Source: Roseinatronobacter monicus (GTDB taxonomy: Bacteria; Pseudomonadota; Alphaproteobacteria; Rhodobacterales; Rhodobacteraceae). Taken from it: DNA of 64,000 nt. Below are positions 1 to 7,495 of this stretch, in pieces. The notes beneath the pieces are model-generated. The model did not search any database. It was not told the origin of the DNA and saw only the letters and a list, made by a program, of their open reading frames with translations. Position numbers and translations under genes: made by a program. Numbering within the stretch: position 1 is the stretch's first letter; each line of letters begins with the position of its first letter. The DNA is taken from assembly GCF_006716865.1 (NCBI RefSeq), contig NZ_VFPT01000001.1, positions 3,405,001 to 3,469,000 of the forward strand. Direction: 5' to 3'.

Positions 1-3000
1 GATCTTCTACGTCGCCTGTTCCCAGGCCGTCCCGTGACGGCCTTCGACGCCGCCCAGATCGACGATCATCTCGACGCAGGCCTGCGCCCGAGCGTCATCC
101 TGATGAACCCGCCCTTCTCGGCTGTGGCCAATGTCGATGGTCGGACGACCGAGGCGACGGCCCGGCATTTGCGCTCGGCGCTTGCGCGGCTGGCCCCAGG
201 CGGGCGGCTGGTCGCCATCACCGGTGCGGGTTTTGCGCCCGATGCCTCGGCCTGGGCTGAAACTTTCACCTGCCTGACCGAGTCGGCGCACCTGGTCTTC
301 ACCGGCGCGGTGGCGGGTGCCGCTTTTGCCAAACACGGCACCAGATTCGAGACCCGCTTGTCGGTCTTCGACAAATGCCGGGACGGTGAGGCAGGCGGCA
401 TCACCGCCGATCTTGCGCGCCCGATATCGCCTGATATCGCCAGTTTGCTCTCGCAGATTTCAGCCGGTGTCCCCCCGCGCCTCACGCTGGACCCGGACAT
501 AGCGGCAGAAAATCGCCCCACTTCCCCCTTCCCGGGAAATCCTTCCTGCACCACACGCACGGCCATCAGCACATCACGCGCAACCCCTGCGGCCCAGCCA
601 CACCAGTCCAGTGCACAAATCGAGGCCGAAGATCTGGCCTATGCGCTGCGCGATGCGACCGAGGAGGCCAATACCGCGCGCCTTTCTGACGCGATCTACG
701 AAACCTTCCGCTTGCACGCGATCGACATCCCCGGCGCCACACCGCACCCGACCAAGCTGGTGCAATCGGCGGCCATGGCCTCGGTCGCGCCCGATGATGC
801 CGCGGACGCTGTCCGCTTTCGGCGCGGCTTCTTCCTCGGCGATGGCACCGGCGCGGGCAAGGGCCGCCAGTCGGCCGGGATCTTGCTCGACAACTGGGCC
901 AAAGGCCGTCGCAAGGCACTCTGGATCTCGAAAAGTGACAAGCTTTTGGAGGATGCGCAGCGCGACTGGTCGGCCCTTGGCCAGGAACGCTTGCTCGTCA
1001 CGCCCCTGTCGCGCTTTGCGCAAGGCAAAGACATCCCGCTGACCGAAGGCATCCTCTTCACCACCTATGCGACGCTGCGCTCGGAAGAGCGGGGTGCAAA
1101 AAAGTCCCGCGTCGACCAGATCGTCGACTGGCTGGGCTCAGATTTCGACGGGGTGATCCTGTTTGACGAAAGTCATGCCATGGCCAATGCCGCCGGATCG
1201 AAGGGAGACCGCGGTGACACCGAGGCGTCGCAGCAGGGCAGGGCGGGCCTGCGTCTGCAGCACAAGTTGCCGAATGCCCGCGTGGTCTATGTCTCCGCCA
1301 CGGGGGCAACCTCGGTGCACAACCTCGCCTATGCGCAGCGCCTCGGACTTTGGGGTGGCGAAGACTTTCCGTTCGCCACCCGGGCAGAGTTTGTCCAGGC
1401 CATCGAGGCAGGCGGCGTCGCGGCGATGGAGGTCCTCGCCCGCGACCTGCGGTCCCTCGGCCTCTACACAGCACGGTCGCTTTCCTATGACGGCGTCGAG
1501 TACGAGATGCTGGTTCATGCGCTCAGTCCCGAGCAGCGCAGCATCTATGATGCCTATGCCGGGGCCTTCGCCATCATCCATAACAACCTTGCCGCCGCAA
1601 TGGAGGCGGCCCACATCACTGGCCCGGCCAGCTCGACAGGCTCCAACGGCACGCTGAACCGCCAGGCCAAATCCGCTGCGCGCTCGGCCTTCGAGTCCGC
1701 CAAGCAGCGCTTCTTCGGCCATCTCCTCACCTCGATGAAAACCCCCACCCTCATCTCCAGCATTGAAGCCGACCTCGCAGCAGGCCATGCGTCCGTCATC
1801 CAGATCGTCTCGACCGGCGAGGCGCTGATGGAACGCCGCCTGTCAGACATCCCCACGGATGAATGGAGCGATGTGCGGGTGGACATCACGCCAAGAGAGA
1901 GCTGCCTGGATTATTTGCAGCACTCCTTCCCGGTGCAGCTCTACGAGCCCTTCACCGACAGCGAGGTCAACCTCTCCTCGCGCCCTGTCACGCGCGATGG
2001 CCAGCCGGTGGAATGCCGCGAGGCGGTGCGCCGCCGCGATGCGCTGATCGAGCATCTGGCAAGCCTGCCGCCCGTGCCCGGCGCGCTGGATCAGATTGTC
2101 CAGCGCTTCGGCACCGATCTCGTGGCCGAGGTGACGGGCCGATCGCGTCGCATCGTGCGCAAAGGCGAGGGTCACGCGGCGCGGCTCGTTGTGGAAAGTC
2201 GGGCAGGATCTGCCAATCTCGCGGAAACTGCCGCCTTCATGGATGACCAGAAGCGTATCCTGATCTTCTCGGACGCGGGCGGCACGGGGCGCAGCTACCA
2301 TGCCGATCTCGGGGCGAAAAACCAGCGCCTGCGGGTCCATTACCTCCTGGAACCCGGTTGGAAGGCCGATGCCGCCATCCAGGGGCTCGGGCGCACCAAT
2401 CGGACCAATCAGGCGCAGCCGCCGCTGTTTCGTCCTGTCGCCACAGACGTCAAAGCAGAAAAGCGCTTTTTGTCCACAATCGCGCGCCGCCTCGACACGC
2501 TTGGTGCGATCACGCGCGGGCAGCGCCAGACCGGCGGGCAGGGGCTGTTCCGGCCGGAAGACAATTTTGAGACCCCTTACGCGCGCGACGCTCTGCGCCA
2601 GCTCTACCGCAAACTGCATCGCGGCGATGTGGCGGGATGTTCGTTGGAGGCGTTCGAGGATGCGACGGGTCTCAGCCTGACCGATGACAATGGCCTCAAG
2701 GACAATCTGCCCCCCATCACCACCTTCCTCAATCGCCTGCTGGCGCTGACGATTGATATGCAGGCGGTGCTCTTCTCGGCCTTCGAGGAGCTTCTCGACC
2801 AACGGATCGAGGGCGCTATCGCCGCCGGGGTCTACGATCTCGGGCTCGAGACGCTCCGCGCAGAGAGCTTCCGCGTCACGGATGCCCGCGTCATCTACAC
2901 CCATCCGGGTTCTGGTGCGGAAACCCAGCTTCTCACTATCGCGCAAAAGCAGCGTAACACGCCGCTGTCGCTAATCGACGCGCTGGATTGGCTCGAAGTC

Positions 3001-3687
3001 CCCAAAGCACGCCTGCTGGTCAATAGCCGCTCGGGCCGGGCCGCGGTGCAGGTGCCCGCGACCAGCCTGATGCTGGATGATGGCACGATCGAGCCCCGCC
3101 TGCGGCTGATCCGCCCGCTTGATGCCAGCACGGTTCCGGCCAAAATCATGGAGGACACCCACTGGCTGGAAGCCGACCGCGCGGCCTTCACTGCCGCCTG
3201 GACCGCAGAACTGGCAGAGGTGCCGGAGTTCTCTGAGAGCACGCTGCATATCGTGGCAGGCCTCTTGCTCCCCATCTGGAAGCAGCTCCCTCAGGATGAA
3301 ACCCGCGTCTACCGACTGCAGACCGATGACGGCCAGCGCATCATCGGCCGCCGCGTCTCGCCCGCCTGGGTCGCAATGACGCTGGCGGAGGACGCACCAA
3401 AACTGACAGCGGCGCAGGTTCATGCCCTTATTCTGGAGGGCAAGACGGTGGTGCGGCTGGCGGAGGGGATGGAGTTGCACCGATCGCGCGTCATGGGGGT
3501 CAACCGGATCGAGCTGTCTGGCTTCACCGAGGCCGCCAAGGACCGGCTCAAGGCGGATGGCTTCTTTTCGGAAATCATCGCCTGGAAGCTGCGGCTCTTC
3601 TGCCCGACGGATCCGCGCGGGGTTGCGGTGCTGGAGCAGTTGCTTGCGCGCTTGCCCGTGGCTGGCCTACATGCACGCAATGGTTGA
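1..3687 (+). CDS. Strawberry-notch-type helicase fused to a methyltransferase-like domain (5' partial)
   Basis: The frame is open from base 1, so the true start lies upstream; the GTG at 34 is only the first in-frame start codon in the window. Near the visible N-terminus is NPPF, motif IV of N6-adenine DNA methyltransferases, followed by a Rossmann-like stretch (LAPGGRLVAITG). After about residue 260 comes a superfamily 2 helicase core: Walker A-like GDGTGAGKGR, DESH box (ILFDESHAM), a SAT motif (YVSATGATS), and a C-terminal helicase half with ILIFSDAGGTGRSYHA and GLGRTNRTNQA, which is characteristic of the SNO family. Bacterial proteins of this type are usually carried by plasmids and integrative elements; the exact role is not established. 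It is closely followed by the toprim gene, suggesting one transcript. The family call is firm; methylation activity is inference because the SAM-binding motif I lies outside the window. Confidence 0.88.
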   Translation, partial: DLLRRLFPGRPVTAFDAAQIDDHLDAGLRPSVILMNPPFSAVANVDGRTTEATARHLRSALARLAPGGRLVAITGAGFAPDASAWAETFTCLTESAHLVFTGAVAGAAFAKHGTRFETRLSVFDKCRDGEAGGITADLARPISPDIASLLSQISAGVPPRLTLDPDIAAENRPTSPFPGNPSCTTRTAISTSRATPAAQPHQSSAQIEAEDLAYALRDATEEANTARLSDAIYETFRLHAIDIPGATPHPTKLVQSAAMASVAPDDAADAVRFRRGFFLGDGTGAGKGRQSAGILLDNWAKGRRKALWISKSDKLLEDAQRDWSALGQERLLVTPLSRFAQGKDIPLTEGILFTTYATLRSEERGAKKSRVDQIVDWLGSDFDGVILFDESHAMANAAGSKGDRGDTEASQQGRAGLRLQHKLPNARVVYVSATGATSVHNLAYAQRLGLWGGEDFPFATRAEFVQAIEAGGVAAMEVLARDLRSLGLYTARSLSYDGVEYEMLVHALSPEQRSIYDAYAGAFAIIHNNLAAAMEAAHITGPASSTGSNGTLNRQAKSAARSAFESAKQRFFGHLLTSMKTPTLISSIEADLAAGHASVIQIVSTGEALMERRLSDIPTDEWSDVRVDITPRESCLDYLQHSFPVQLYEPFTDSEVNLSSRPVTRDGQPVECREAVRRRDALIEHLASLPPVPGALDQIVQRFGTDLVAEVTGRSRRIVRKGEGHAARLVVESRAGSANLAETAAFMDDQKRILIFSDAGGTGRSYHADLGAKNQRLRVHYLLEPGWKADAAIQGLGRTNRTNQAQPPLFRPVATDVKAEKRFLSTIARRLDTLGAITRGQRQTGGQGLFRPEDNFETPYARDALRQLYRKLHRGDVAGCSLEAFEDATGLSLTDDNGLKDNLPPITTFLNRLLALTIDMQAVLFSAFEELLDQRIEGAIAAGVYDLGLETLRAESFRVTDARVIYTHPGSGAETQLLTIAQKQRNTPLSLIDALDWLEVPKARLLVNSRSGRAAVQVPATSLMLDDGTIEPRLRLIRPLDASTVPAKIMEDTHWLEADRAAFTAAWTAELAEVPEFSESTLHIVAGLLLPIWKQLPQDETRVYRLQTDDGQRIIGRRVSPAWVAMTLAEDAPKLTAAQVHALILEGKTVVRLAEGMELHRSRVMGVNRIELSGFTEAAKDRLKADGFFSEIIAWKLRLFCPTDPRGVAVLEQLLARLPVAGLHARNG

Positions 3688-3692
3688 AAAAG

Positions 3693-4730
3693 ATGCGGTC
3701 CATGTCGGTTGAAACACAAGATCTTCTGCGCGAACTTGCGCAAAACGCGGAAAGCGTATGTCGTCATTATCTTCCCGCCGGACGGCGGGAAGGGTCTTAC
3801 TGGATGGTGGGCGATCTACAAAACAGCCCGGGCCGGTCGCTCTTTGTGCGGCTTACCGGGCCAACATCCGGGCCGGGGGCGTGCGGGAAATGGAGTGATT
3901 CCGCCACGTCGGAATATGGAGATCTGCTGGATATCATCCGAGCGCGCACGGGGATCACGCGGTTTCCCGAGCTTCTGGACGAGGCCCGCGCGCATCTTGG
4001 CCGCCCAATGCCGGTGATCCCGGATGCGCCAAGCCCTCGGAAAGCCAAAACCCCCGGTGGCACACCAGCAGCGGCGCGCCTGTTTGCGGCCGCAAAGCCG
4101 GTCGCCGGCACGCTTGCCGACACTTACCTCCGCGCCCGGGGCCTCACCCAAGGCGGCATGATGAGCGCCCTTCGCTTCCACCCGAAGTGCTGGCATCGCG
4201 ATGAGGGCCAGAGCAAGCCTGTCCCCAGACCTGCGCTGATCGCGGCTGTCACCGATGGGGCAGGGGCCTTGCAGGGCGTGCATCGCACCTGGCTGGCGCC
4301 TGACGGACAGGGCAAGGCGGCGGTCAAGACGCAGCGGCGTGCCATGGGTCACCTTCTGGGCAATGCCGTCAGGCTGACCCCGCAGCAAAACATCCTCGTG
4401 GTCGGCGAGGGCATCGAGACCATGTTGTCGCTCACGCAAGCGGTCCCCGGCCTTCCTGTCTGGGCGGCGCTCTCATCGGGTCACCTCGGGGCCGTCCTGC
4501 TGCCGGAGGGTTTGCAGCGCCTCTACATCGCCATCGACCGCGATCCGGCCGGCCAACGCGCGGCAGAGAGGTTGAGCGCCAGAGCAACCGAGGTCGGGAT
4601 TACCGTCCGGATGCTGGAACCACGGCTCGGGGATTTCAACGATGATCTCCGAGCGAACGGCGCGGAGGCGCTGCGCCAGCATCTGGCAGGGCAGATCGGG
4701 CCCGAGGATCGGCAGCGCCTGTTCGGCTGA
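3693..4730 (+). CDS. Toprim domain protein, plasmid primase-like
   Basis: A protein of about 345 residues. An N-terminal zinc-ribbon-like segment (SVCRHYLPAG..GSYWMVGDL) precedes a central region with YLRARGLT and RFHPKCWH, as in primase-like toprim proteins of mobile elements. The toprim domain follows near residues 230-320: VVGEGIETMLSLTQA holds the conserved glutamate, and IAIDRDPAGQRAAERL holds the DxD motif. Such proteins are thought to prime or process DNA during plasmid replication or transfer; here that is inference. It follows the helicase gene at once. The start is uncertain: TTG 3684 would overlap the previous stop, ATG 3693 and ATG 3702 are both possible, and none has a strong Shine-Dalgarno sequence. 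Confidence 0.8.
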   Translation: MRSMSVETQDLLRELAQNAESVCRHYLPAGRREGSYWMVGDLQNSPGRSLFVRLTGPTSGPGACGKWSDSATSEYGDLLDIIRARTGITRFPELLDEARAHLGRPMPVIPDAPSPRKAKTPGGTPAAARLFAAAKPVAGTLADTYLRARGLTQGGMMSALRFHPKCWHRDEGQSKPVPRPALIAAVTDGAGALQGVHRTWLAPDGQGKAAVKTQRRAMGHLLGNAVRLTPQQNILVVGEGIETMLSLTQAVPGLPVWAALSSGHLGAVLLPEGLQRLYIAIDRDPAGQRAAERLSARATEVGITVRMLEPRLGDFNDDLRANGAEALRQHLAGQIGPEDRQRLFG

Positions 4731-4898
4731 GCAGCAACGCGCAAGGGGCGGTTCGGGAATAAGGGGCAGGGTTTCAGCAGTCCTGTCGCGGGTGTGGATC
4801 ACAGTCTTTGCCGCTTTCCGGGGTAATCTCATCCCCCCGACACCCGTGCGGCCTTCTCAGAGATGGGCGTGCTGCCGTCAAAGGGTCCGCCCCCTCAA

Positions 4899-4977
4899 GG
4901 GCGGCAGTCAGGCTATTTCCGCCGCAGGGGACGAGCCCCCACTTTGCATCGCGAAACAAATAGCCTGCCTGCCGCCC
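4899..4977. repeat. Large inverted repeat in the 370-bp gap between toprim and DUF2493 genes
   Basis: Bases 4899-4918 and 4958-4977 are 20-bp arms that are reverse complements with one mismatch (left arm begins GGGCGGCAGTC, right arm ends GCCGCCC). The 39-base loop contains a smaller GGGG-ACGAG-CCCC hairpin. The rest of the gap (4731-5100) has no credible coding sequence; it also holds a 7-bp stem CCGCGCG/CGCGCGG at 5053-5072 just before the ribosome binding site of the next gene. Size and place suit a structured origin of transfer, single-strand initiation site or regulatory RNA, but nothing decides between these. Confidence 0.6.
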
Positions 4978-5100
4978 TCCTCCACTGCGTTTCGGCCCCA
5001 AAGGGGGGGTGAAGGGGCGTCCGCCATGACGGCTCAGAGCTGCCCATGAAGGCCGCGCGGGATGTCGCGCGGACGAGACAAGCCCGGAGGCAAGACCAGA

Positions 5101-6036
5101 ATGACGATCCACACCCACGACGACGCGTATGAACCCGCCCACACCGCATCCCAGACCGCCCATGCGCTCGAAGAGCTGCAGCTCTATGGCTACCGTCCCT
5201 TTGACGACGAGCCCGATCCGCGCCCGATGCCGGATGCCGACCACCTGCGCCGCGCCGCTGCCGATATCTTCGATGCGCTCATAGGCACGCTGGAAGACAC
5301 CCGCATGGAACCCGACATGGAGGAATTACTCTGGGGCCAGGTCAACCTCTTCCACCGCGCGACAGCACGGATCGACCGGTCGCTCGATGAGAACGAGCAG
5401 GCGCAGCGCCGCCTCCAGCGCGAGCAGGACGGCTCCGAGGTGAAATCCACCGAGCTCGAGCGCCTGATGGCTGAAGGCCTGACGCTGATCGAGCGGCGCA
5501 ACTGCATGGACATGATGCGCGATCACGCCGCCACGGAATTTATGCATCACACGGGATCCGCCTGGCGTCCCCGCACCGGATCGATGGTGAACCGCCAGCA
5601 CATGACCGCAGCACTGATCGACAGCCGCGACTTCCTGGCCGCCAAGCGCCGCGCGAAAACCGAGGTGATGCTGCCCGCAGGCCCCAAGGTTGCCCTCACT
5701 GGTGGCAGCGATTTCAACGATCACCGCCTGATCTGGGGCAAGCTCGACCAGGTCCGGAGCAAACATCCCGACATGGTACTCTTGCACGGTGGCAGCCCGA
5801 AGGGCGCAGAACTCATCGCCGCCAAATGGGCCGAAGCCCGCGGCGTGACGCAGGTGGCCTTCAAGCCTGACTGGACCAAGCATGCAAAGGCTGCCCCCTT
5901 CAAGCGCAACGACGCAATGCTGGACGTGCTGCCGGTGGGTGTTCTGGTCTTCCCGGGCAATGGCATCCAGGAGAACCTCGCTGACAAGGCCCGCAAGCTG
6001 GGCATCCCGGTCATGAAGTTTGAGAAGGGGGCGTAA
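5101..6036 (+). CDS. DUF2493 (YspA/SLOG-like) domain protein
   Basis: 311 residues. The start ATG 5101 has GGAGG about 8 bases upstream, better than the ATG at 5062. The N-terminal 190 residues are charged and helical (MRDHAATEFMHHTGSAW). The C-terminal 115 residues form the DUF2493 domain: KVALTGGSDFNDH, a Rossmann-like turn, then MVLLHGGSPKGAELIAAKWA and VAFKPDW, with the conserved GGxxKGAE-type phosphate-binding loop. DUF2493 belongs to the SLOG nucleotide-binding superfamily, whose members are proposed ligand sensors or nucleotide processors; no activity is established for this one. Proteins of this layout are common on Rhodobacterales plasmids. It is coexpressed in order with the toprim and WGR genes, which supports a mobile-element housekeeping role. 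Confidence 0.82.
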   Translation: MTIHTHDDAYEPAHTASQTAHALEELQLYGYRPFDDEPDPRPMPDADHLRRAAADIFDALIGTLEDTRMEPDMEELLWGQVNLFHRATARIDRSLDENEQAQRRLQREQDGSEVKSTELERLMAEGLTLIERRNCMDMMRDHAATEFMHHTGSAWRPRTGSMVNRQHMTAALIDSRDFLAAKRRAKTEVMLPAGPKVALTGGSDFNDHRLIWGKLDQVRSKHPDMVLLHGGSPKGAELIAAKWAEARGVTQVAFKPDWTKHAKAAPFKRNDAMLDVLPVGVLVFPGNGIQENLADKARKLGIPVMKFEKGA

Positions 6037-6045
6037 GCCCCCTTT
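6027..6045 (+). terminator. Short intrinsic-terminator-like hairpin at the DUF2493 stop codon
   Basis: GGGGGC-GTAA-GCCCCC followed by TTT. The stop codon TAA of the DUF2493 gene forms most of the loop. The stem is six G:C pairs but the T-run is short, so termination may be partial. Confidence 0.45.
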
Positions 6046-6108
6046 CCCCTCACGGCGACATCACAGCGGAGGACATCACGGTGGAAGCAAGCGCTTTCCC
6101 CTGATATC

Positions 6109-6396
6109 ATGGCACAAACCCCGCGCCCGGATTGCGACATATTTGATGCCGTCAGCCAACTGGAGATCTTCCCGACCGACCTGCAGATGCGCCGGGTCGA
6201 TCCAGCGCGCAACATGCGCCGCTTTTACCGCATGAGCATCCAGCCCGACCTGTTCGGCGGTGCCAGCCTCGTGCGCGAATGGGGCCGGATCGGATATCGC
6301 GGCCAGATGATGATCGAGCCGCATGCCGATGAAGGCCAGGCCGTGACCGCACTGATGAAACTCGCGCGCGCGAAACAGCGGCGGGGATATGCGTGA
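6109..6396 (+). CDS. WGR domain protein
   Basis: 95 residues, ATG start. After a short leader the whole protein is a WGR domain: MRRVDPARNMRRFYRM, LFGGASLVREWGRIG with the name-giving WGR, then a QAVTALMKLARAKQRRGY tail. WGR domains occur in PARPs and in MolR-type proteins and bind nucleic acid in the PARP context; in bacteria small stand-alone WGR proteins are frequent on plasmids of Rhizobiales and Rhodobacterales with unknown role. It is the last recognisable intact gene of the accessory segment. Confidence 0.85.
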   Translation: MAQTPRPDCDIFDAVSQLEIFPTDLQMRRVDPARNMRRFYRMSIQPDLFGGASLVREWGRIGYRGQMMIEPHADEGQAVTALMKLARAKQRRGYA

Positions 6397-6447
6397 CGCG
6401 GGCGCGGCAACACGGCGCATATCCATCAAAGCTCTGGGAATAGCCAC

Positions 6448-6501
6448 ATGGGACAGATATCCCATAACGCATATTCAAGCTATGCATATCGGGATATCCC
6501 G
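6448..6501. promoter_or_regulatory. Pair of GATATCCC palindromes in the accessory/core junction
   Basis: ATGGGACAGATATCCCAT (6448-6465) has 6-bp inverted arms around a 6-base spacer, and CGGGATATCCCG (6490-6501) is a perfect 12-bp palindrome. Their centres are 39 bp apart, roughly four helical turns. This suits paired operators or a recombination/partition site; no cognate protein is identified. The rest of 6397-6796 holds a dispersed repeat and a possible gene remnant. Confidence 0.4.
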
Positions 6502-6561
6502 CTGCAACAGGGCGGAGCTTGTGACTGGCGGCTGTGCGGGACTTTGCGGTCGTTTGCCTCC

Positions 6562-6633
6562 GCGCGGAATCAAGGGCGTCAGCCCCCCGCGCATCGCCGG
6601 GCCGCCCACGGGCACGGCGATTTGGCTGCCCCA
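6562..6633 (+). repeat. Dispersed structured intergenic repeat, copy 1
   Basis: About 70 bp that matches, in reverse complement, 11441-11513 downstream of aroC. Both copies contain GCGCGGAATCAAGGGC, a GGGC-4-GCCC hairpin whose loops differ, CGCGCATCGCCGGGCCGC, and GGCACGGCGATTTGGCTGCC is nearly the same in both. The 7-bp stem ATCGCCG/CGGCGAT is kept in both. It lies in the junction between the accessory segment and thiQ. Confidence 0.75.
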
Positions 6634-6683
6634 AGCGCGAAGCTCTGATCTTGCTCGGATTTGGCTGGCATAAAGTGCCATAA

Positions 6684-6776
6684 ATCAACCGGGGATCGCC
6701 GCACCGCGGCCCGACGCTGCGCGGCTTGGTGCATCACCTCAACTTCCGCAAAGGGCTCGAAGCAGCAATCGGGTAG
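6684..6776 (+). pseudogene. Possible 3' remnant of a gene at the element junction
   Basis: A 30-codon open stretch after an in-frame TAA, ending at TAG 6774-6776, reads ...TLRGLVHHLNFRKGLEAAIG. The composition (hydrophobic and charged residues, few Arg/Ala/Pro runs) looks like genuine protein C-terminus rather than a high-GC shadow. There is no start codon with a ribosome binding site. I do not recognise the parent family with certainty; a recombinase or other mobile-element gene would fit the place. This is a weak call. Confidence 0.25.
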
Positions 6777-6796
6777 CTTATGTCCGGTCGCAAATA

Positions 6797-7495
6797 CTAC
6801 CCCAGATACGCCCGCAGCGCCGCTGGCGGGTTGTCCAGCAGATGCGCGGTGTCAAACGGGCCTTCGGCCATGCCATCCGCCACCAGAATGGTCTGCTCCG
6901 CAACCGCACGCGCGTCGCTGATATCATGCGTGACCATCAGCAATGTCGCGCCCGTCTCGGCGCAGATATCGGCCACCAGTTGCAGCATTTCGACCTTCAG
7001 CGCCGGGCCAAGGGCCGAAAACGGCTCGTCCAGCAGCACCAGCGGCTTGCCCTGCAACACCACCCGCGCCAGCGCCACACGGCTTTGCTGCCCGCCCGAC
7101 AGTTGCGCGGGGCGGCGCGCGCCAAACCCCTCCAGCCCCACACGCGCCAGCGCCGCCGTGACCTGCGCGCGCTCGGCCACACTCAGGCGCAATGACGGGC
7201 GCAGGCCCAGCGCCACATTGTCAAAGGCCGACAGATGCGGAAACAGGTTGTTGTCCTGAAACAACACCGAGATGGGGCGCGCTGCCGGGCCTTGGTCTGA
7301 AATGGTCTTTCCCGCCCAGATAATGCGCCCTTGCGTCGCAGGCACAAAGCCCGCAACCGCCCCCAACAATGTCGATTTCCCCGCCCCTGACGGCCCGATT
7401 ACAGCCACGCGCGCGCACGGTTCGACCGCCAGATCAGCGCGCAGCGCGAAATCATCCTGCGTGATCGTCACCCCCTCAAGCCTCAGCAAATCCAC
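6797..7495 (-). CDS. thiQ: Thiamine ABC transporter ATP-binding protein
   Basis: 232 residues from a GTG start that overlaps the end of thiP by 20 bp; this equals the usual ThiQ length. The ABC ATPase motifs are complete: Walker A GPSGAGKST, Q-loop in LFQDNNLFPHLSAF, signature LSGGQQSRVALAR, Walker B LVLLDEPFSALG, and switch histidine in MVTHDISDA. It powers import of thiamine or thiamine phosphates by ThiP with periplasmic ThiB. It is the last gene of the riboswitch-controlled thiBPQ operon. The longer open frame up to 7570 runs into thiP and is not used. Confidence 0.93.
   Translation of the reverse strand: MDLLRLEGVTITQDDFALRADLAVEPCARVAVIGPSGAGKSTLLGAVAGFVPATQGRIIWAGKTISDQGPAARPISVLFQDNNLFPHLSAFDNVALGLRPSLRLSVAERAQVTAALARVGLEGFGARRPAQLSGGQQSRVALARVVLQGKPLVLLDEPFSALGPALKVEMLQLVADICAETGATLLMVTHDISDARAVAEQTILVADGMAEGPFDTAHLLDNPPAALRAYLG

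Noticed and set aside
1843..2946. 367-codon ORF on - inside the helicase gene
   Set aside because: Shadow; the plus-strand helicase motifs are intact.
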